Source: JAAFHS01 sp031396505
GTDB taxonomy: Bacteria; Pseudomonadota; Alphaproteobacteria; Rhodobacterales; Rhodobacteraceae
NCBI GenBank assembly: GCA_031396505.1
Contig: JANNKX010000043.1
Span: forward strand, 1-6,555
Length of the DNA stretch: 6,555 nucleotides
Reading direction: 5' to 3'
The notes under the pieces: model-generated
What the model saw: only the letters and a program-made list of their open reading frames with translations
What the model was told of the DNA's origin: nothing
The model's database searches: none
Program-made: the position numbers and the translations under genes
Part shown: piece by piece, positions 5,092 through 6,555 of the stretch
Layout: every line of letters begins with the position of its first letter
How positions within the stretch are numbered: the stretch's first letter is position 1

Positions 5092-6081
5092 ATGTTTCGC
5101 GCATTGGTGGTGGAAAAGGACGAGGCCGGGGCAACCATGGCGCGGGTACAGACGCTGGCCGACAGCCGGTTGCCGGATGGCGAGGTGACGGTCGCGGTGC
5201 AGTATTCCACGCTGAACTACAAGGACGGTCTGTGCCTTGGGGCGGGTGGCGGGCTGGTGCGGCAGTGGCCGCATGTACCGGGGATTGATTTCGCGGGCGT
5301 GGTGGAGGCATCGACGGACGCGCGCTATGCCACGGGCGACAAGGTTGTGCTGACGGGCTGGCGTGTGGGCGAGGCGCATTGGGGCGGCTATGCCACCAAG
5401 GCGCGGGTCAAGGCGGATTGGCTGGTGCCATTGCCGCCCACGATTTCGACCCGTGCTGCGATGGCGGTGGGCACGGCGGGGCTGACGGCGATGCTGGCGG
5501 TGATGGCGCTGGAGGATCACGGGCTGACGCCTGCAGGCGGCGAGGTTCTGGTGACGGGGGCAGCGGGCGGCGTGGGGTCGGTGGCGACGGCGATCCTTGC
5601 GCATCTGGGCTACCGCGTGGTGGCGGTGACGGGGCGGCCGGAAACGGAAAGCTATTTGCGCGGGCTGGGTGCGGCACGGGTGCTGCCACGGGCGGATATC
5701 GCGGAAACGGTGAAACGCCCGCTGGAATCGGAAATGTGGGCGGGCTGTGTTGATGCGGTCGGCGGTGCGATGTTGGCGCGGGTGTTGGGGCAGATGAAAT
5801 ACAACGCATCGGTGGCGGCGGTGGGACTGGCGGGCGGGGCGAATGTGCCGGCGTCAGTGATCCCGTTCCTGCTGCGCGGCGTGAACCTGTTGGGCATTGA
5901 TTCTGTGCTGCGCCCCTATGCCGACCGGGTACGGGCGTGGGACAGGATTGCGGCGGATCTGCCGATGGACAAGCTGGAGGCAATGATCCGGCCTGCAACG
6001 CTGGACGATCTGCCAGCCTTGGGTGCGGCAATCCTGAAGGGCGATGTGCAGGGCCGCGTTGTGGTGGATGTGAACGCGTGA
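5092..6081 (+). CDS. acuI: Acrylyl-CoA reductase, YhdH/AcuI-type medium-chain reductase (329 aa)
   Basis: AcuI reduces acrylyl-CoA to propionyl-CoA with NADPH. In marine Rhodobacterales it works in breakdown and detoxification of acrylate from DMSP and in 3-hydroxypropionate assimilation. The chain shows the zinc-free medium-chain dehydrogenase/reductase plan. The N-terminal catalytic part has LNYKDGL (41-47) and PGIDFAGVVE (63-72); GTAGLTAM (127-134) leads into the Rossmann fold with VTGAAGGVGSVA (154-165) for the dinucleotide. VTGRPETESYLRGLGA (179-194) is the NADP-side loop seen in YhdH-like enzymes, and GRVVVDV (321-327) is the usual C-terminus. Length matches the family (about 325-330). 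The start at 5092 follows a G-rich ribosome site (AGAGGGG) and gives the typical beginning MFRALVVEKD; a TTG at 5059 in the same frame would add 11 odd residues. No DMSP lyase, AcuR or acyl-CoA ligase gene is next to it, so it stands alone here. The family is sure; the exact substrate is inferred. Confidence 0.92.
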   Translation: MFRALVVEKDEAGATMARVQTLADSRLPDGEVTVAVQYSTLNYKDGLCLGAGGGLVRQWPHVPGIDFAGVVEASTDARYATGDKVVLTGWRVGEAHWGGYATKARVKADWLVPLPPTISTRAAMAVGTAGLTAMLAVMALEDHGLTPAGGEVLVTGAAGGVGSVATAILAHLGYRVVAVTGRPETESYLRGLGAARVLPRADIAETVKRPLESEMWAGCVDAVGGAMLARVLGQMKYNASVAAVGLAGGANVPASVIPFLLRGVNLLGIDSVLRPYADRVRAWDRIAADLPMDKLEAMIRPATLDDLPALGAAILKGDVQGRVVVDVNA

Positions 6082-6104
6082 ATTGACGGCGGCGAATATC
6101 CTGC

Positions 6105-6132
6105 CAAGGCCTTGCTGTCCCACGGTGGGACA
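6105..6132. promoter_or_regulatory. Two adjacent palindromes after acuI
   Basis: CAAGGCCTTG (6105-6114) is a perfect 10-bp palindrome. One base later TGTCCCAC (6116-6123) and GTGGGACA (6125-6132) form a perfect 17-bp dyad around a single G. The second can fold in RNA as a 7-bp stem with a 3-nt loop and lies 34 bp after the acuI stop, so it may stop or stabilise the acuI transcript. It has no T run afterwards (ATATCTG), so an operator is an equally good reading. It resembles the TGT-N12-ACA layout of PpsR/CrtJ sites but has 11 bp between, so I do not assign it. Confidence 0.4.
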
Positions 6133-6172
6133 ATATCTGACACGTTCGAAATCAACGGGTTAGCCACAGTCG

Positions 6173-6187
6173 TTAGGGAAGCGTTAA
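6173..6187 (+). promoter_or_regulatory. Weak CtrA-like box TTAG-N7-TTAA
   Basis: TTAG (6173-6176) and TTAA (6184-6187) are 7 bp apart, as in the CtrA consensus TTAA-N7-TTAA, with one mismatch. No clear gene start is placed to use it, and such matches arise by chance. Confidence 0.15.
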
Positions 6188-6520
6188 GGATTGGCGGGGT
6201 TTGCGTCGCGGTCCGGACCCGGGGCGTGCGGGTGCGCAGGCCATTGTGGGGCAAGACCAGTATAGTGCCCGGGTACATTTTCGGGGGGAGTGATGCGCAG
6301 GAGCGGGTAGGGTGGGTGAAACCCACGCGGGCTGCACAAACCACTGGTTTTTCATCATAAGAAAGACGTGGGTTTCACCCGCCCTACGCTTGCTAATGAA
6401 ATCAGTAACATCCGCAATGGTAAGTTGACCGCCCGCCGCGCGGATCGCGTCGGCCCTGGCAACCAACTGGTCCCAGAGGGGGTTGTCGACCAGATCGAAA
6501 TTTCCAGCAATCTCAGTCAT
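6173..6520 (-). CDS. Small hypothetical reading frame whose C-terminus is REPIN sequence (115 aa)
   Basis: The first 43 or so residues from the ATG at 6520 look like real protein, with a PLWDQLVARADAIRAAGGQLTIADVTDFISK segment that suggests two helices and ordinary codon use. A GGGGA lies about 10 nt before this ATG; an ATG at 6535 is in frame. From about residue 45 the frame enters the REPIN (6387 down to 6307) and then non-coding-looking DNA, giving a Pro/Arg-rich tail with no domain. The likeliest explanation is a small gene whose original end was replaced by the repeat, or a very short native protein whose stop was lost. I do not recognise the family. If expressed, its tail may be unstable. 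The gene may be broken rather than functional. Confidence 0.35.
   Translation of the reverse strand: MTEIAGNFDLVDNPLWDQLVARADAIRAAGGQLTIADVTDFISKRRAGETHVFLMMKNQWFVQPAWVSPTLPAPAHHSPRKCTRALYWSCPTMACAPARPGSGPRRKPRQSLTLP
6281..6310 (+). other. Aborted gene start: ribosome site and ATG read at once into the REPIN
   Basis: TCGGGGGGAGTG precedes an ATG at 6293 at good spacing, and TATAGT (6261-6266) upstream could serve as a -10. The frame gives only MRRSG and then TAG, where the TAG is part of the GTAG tetranucleotide at the edge of the REPIN (6307-6310). It looks like the front of a plus-strand gene cut off by the repeat, or a chance match. Confidence 0.2.
6307..6387. repeat. REPIN-like element: two inverted REP hairpins with GTAG ends
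   Basis: Two 21-bp arms (6307-6327 and 6367-6387) are inverted copies with one difference (T6313 against C on the other arm). Each starts, on its own strand, with GTAG followed by a small hairpin: GTGGGT-GAA-ACCCAC at 6312-6326, and the same with one G-T wobble in the right arm. A 39-bp spacer (6328-6366) separates them. A GTAG (or GGAG) tetranucleotide 5' of a short hairpin, in inverted pairs, is the hallmark of REP sequences mobilised by RAYT (Y1-type) transposases. No RAYT gene is in the window, so it would be moved by one encoded elsewhere. Similar GTAGGGTGGGTGAAACCC motifs are, from memory, common in alphaproteobacterial genomes. Confidence 0.75.
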
Positions 6521-6555
6521 CTCAGCGGTCCCCATAGCGAACGATCAGTTTCCGC

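Noticed and set aside
6116..6132. PpsR/CrtJ photosynthesis-gene operator
   Set aside because: The ends are TGT and ACA, but 11 bp separate them where that family needs 12, and no photosynthesis gene is near.
5408..6133. 241-codon minus-strand open frame opposite acuI
   Set aside because: Its very Pro/Arg-rich translation is typical of the antisense of a GC-rich gene, and acuI on the other strand is a clear family member.
6133..6306. Coding potential between the acuI palindromes and the REPIN on the plus strand
   Set aside because: No frame with a ribosome site and convincing protein character was seen; only weak promoter-like and CtrA-like matches are present.

Overview
The window looks like chromosomal DNA of an alphaproteobacterium, most likely a Rhodobacterales/roseobacter-type organism. 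The best evidence is a two-piece (circularly permuted) tmRNA gene, which among proteobacteria is typical of the alphas, with an ANDNRAP-type tag. High GC, a DUF1194 VWA protein, a CadC/HilA-like regulator with a TolB-like/TPR C-terminus, a PotD-like binding protein and an AcuI-type acrylyl-CoA reductase all fit. No phage, IS transposase, CRISPR array or defence cassette is visible.

Layout. (1) 4-540, minus: a small exported protein of unknown function. (2) 616-938, minus: ssrA, with a good sigma70-type promoter at 945-973, the CCA-ending acceptor piece first, a 14-nt intervening segment and then the coding piece carrying the tag ANDNRAPAMALAA. (3) 984-2010, minus: a two-gene operon, an exported DUF1194 VWA protein followed by a DUF4242 protein. 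(4) 2011-2198: a divergent promoter region with a strong nested dyad centred on 2112. (5) 2199-3740, plus: a winged-helix/TolB-like/TPR regulator. (6) 3771-3810: a hairpin shared as terminator by two convergent genes. (7) 3826-4878, minus: a PotD-like periplasmic binding protein with no transporter partners in view. (8) 4879-5091: a divergent promoter region with a TTGCAC-N4-GTGCAA dyad and a leader hairpin next to the binding-protein ribosome site. (9) 5092-6081, plus: acuI. (10) 6082-6555: two palindromes after acuI, a REPIN-like pair of inverted REP hairpins at 6307-6387, and a small minus-strand reading frame that runs into the REPIN.

How the parts may work together. The regulator and the DUF1194-DUF4242 operon diverge around the dyad at 2112, which suggests a local circuit in which the regulator controls the operon and possibly itself. 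This is inferred from layout only. The PotD-like protein and AcuI share a second divergent promoter region and could respond to the same repressor, but that is less certain. ssrA is a stand-alone housekeeping gene for ribosome rescue. The least ordinary items are the dyad-centred regulator/VWA/DUF4242 locus, the acceptor-stem and T-loop peculiarities of the tmRNA, and the REPIN between two interrupted-looking reading frames.
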